A stretch of 20,945 nt of DNA from a virus, in IMG/VR virus record IMGVR_UViG_3300027573_000136, positions 1 through 20,945 of that record. The stretch is one strand, 5' to 3'. Position 1 is the stretch's first letter. Each line of letters starts with the position of its first letter. Below the pieces are notes generated by a model. That model did not search any database, had not been told where the DNA came from, and worked only from the letters and a program-made list of their open reading frames with translations. The translations under genes were made by a program, and so were the position numbers. Shown here piece by piece: positions 20,541 to 20,945 of the stretch.

Positions 20541-20767
20541 AGCTACCGTACTTCTGCGGCGACCTCTCGTGCGCGTGCCACAGGCCCTCGGCGTACTACA
20601 CGTCCGAGGGGAAGCGCCTCCGCGTCAGCCTGCGTGGCGGGCGCTGGACGGTGGAGGTGCGCGAGGACGGGCTCATCGTGGACGAGTTCTCGAACCACGA
20701 ACTCAACGTCGCGCTGGACCAGGTCCACCGCGAGTACCCAGGCATCTCATTCAACCCGGAGGACTGA
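20519..20767 (+). CDS. Small Cys-bearing protein, 82 residues
   Basis: ATG 20519 is chosen for AGGGAGG 5 bases upstream. Residues 10-20, Y10-F-C-G-D-L-S-C-A-C-H, carry three Cys and one His that could hold a metal. A beta-rich part follows, V35? region R38-G-G-R-W-T-V-E-V-R-E-D-G-L-I-V-D-E-F. The C-terminus is L57-N-V-A-L-D-Q-V-H-R-E-Y. It ends with a one-base stop-start overlap (TGATG). No family was recognised. Confidence 0.7.
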   Translation: MYPPGTLELPYFCGDLSCACHRPSAYYTSEGKRLRVSLRGGRWTVEVREDGLIVDEFSNHELNVALDQVHREYPGISFNPED

Positions 20768-20945
20768 TGAAGCCGTTCGCAGTCGCGCTCGTCCTGATCG
20801 TACTCGCGTTCGTGTTCCTCGGTGCACTCGCGCTGATGGTGATCCCACCGGCCGTCGCGATCCCGAACCCGCACTACCCGATGAACGCCCAGGCGGTGGA
20901 GCCGCCCCCGCAGCCGGACCTCGGCGCGGGCGAGGGGTTCATGTA
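20767..20945 (+). CDS. Membrane protein, partial at window edge
   Basis: ATG 20767 overlaps the previous stop and has CGGAGG about 5 bases upstream. Fifty-nine codons are seen before the edge. The segment from about residue 4 to 28 (F-A-V-A-L-V-L-I-V-L-A-F-V-F-L-G-A-L) is a membrane helix. A Pro-rich tail follows. The C-terminus is outside the window. Function is not recognised; a small membrane effector or a signal-anchored protein is possible. Confidence 0.6.
   Translation, partial: MKPFAVALVLIVLAFVFLGALALMVIPPAVAIPNPHYPMNAQAVEPPPQPDLGAGEGFM

Noticed and set aside
1-20945. tRNA genes, CRISPR arrays, integrase, transposase, attachment sites
   Set aside because: I looked for cloverleaf patterns, regular repeat-spacer units and catalytic motifs of recombinases by eye and found none I could support. 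A covariance-model search could still find a tRNA.

Overview
The window reads as part of the genome (or prophage) of a tailed double-stranded DNA phage with high-GC DNA and coding biased to G/C at third codon positions. Almost every base is coding. The leftward genes run from near 16.4 kb to the left edge and the rightward genes from 16.9 kb to the right edge. They are separated by a roughly 500-base divergent promoter region. No tRNA, rRNA, CRISPR array, transposase, integrase, replication or lysis gene was recognised. The host cannot be fixed. The GC content, frequent GTG starts and one small protein family (17287-17487) that I know mostly from actinophages hint at a high-GC bacterium. The consensus sigma70-type promoters and AAAGGA/GGAGG ribosome sites are ordinary.

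Leftward (late, virion) operon, in order of transcription: small terminase (16394-15735); a 121-residue unknown; a small HEXXH metallopeptidase-like protein; a 15-residue basic micro-ORF; two small proteins and a membrane protein; a three-gene amino-sugar cassette (GNAT acetyltransferase, DegT/ArnB-type sugar aminotransferase, family-2-like glycosyltransferase); large terminase; a DEDDy-type exonuclease; portal; a small helical protein; scaffold; an SU10/DUF5309-type major capsid protein; three small unknowns; a GT-B glycosyltransferase; a head-tail adaptor-like protein; and a very large beta-rich tail protein cut by the window edge. The adaptor followed by a large nozzle-like protein, with no tape measure seen, suggests a short-tailed (podovirus-like) particle, though the tail genes continue outside.

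Rightward (probably early) region: about 18 mostly tiny genes (28 to 119 residues), nearly all chained by ATGA/GTGA/TAATG overlaps with strong Shine-Dalgarno sites. Several are membrane micro-proteins, one looks like a lipoprotein, and one is a Cys/His zinc-ribbon-like protein. Three rightward promoters (about 16822, 17484 and 19888) all have a TTGAC -35 and a TG-extended -10. The leftward promoter at 16645-16637 shares the extended -10.

The most interesting points are: (1) an amino-sugar plus glycosyltransferase set built into the packaging/virion operon, a candidate virion-glycosylation system; (2) a consensus promoter lying within a perfect inverted repeat at 19888-19928; (3) a 22-bp-stem hairpin inside a small gene at 18689-18739; (4) a DEDDy exonuclease between large terminase and portal; and (5) a shared beta-rich module in the adaptor and the large tail protein. 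All assignments come from reading the sequence and from memory of protein families. No search was run.
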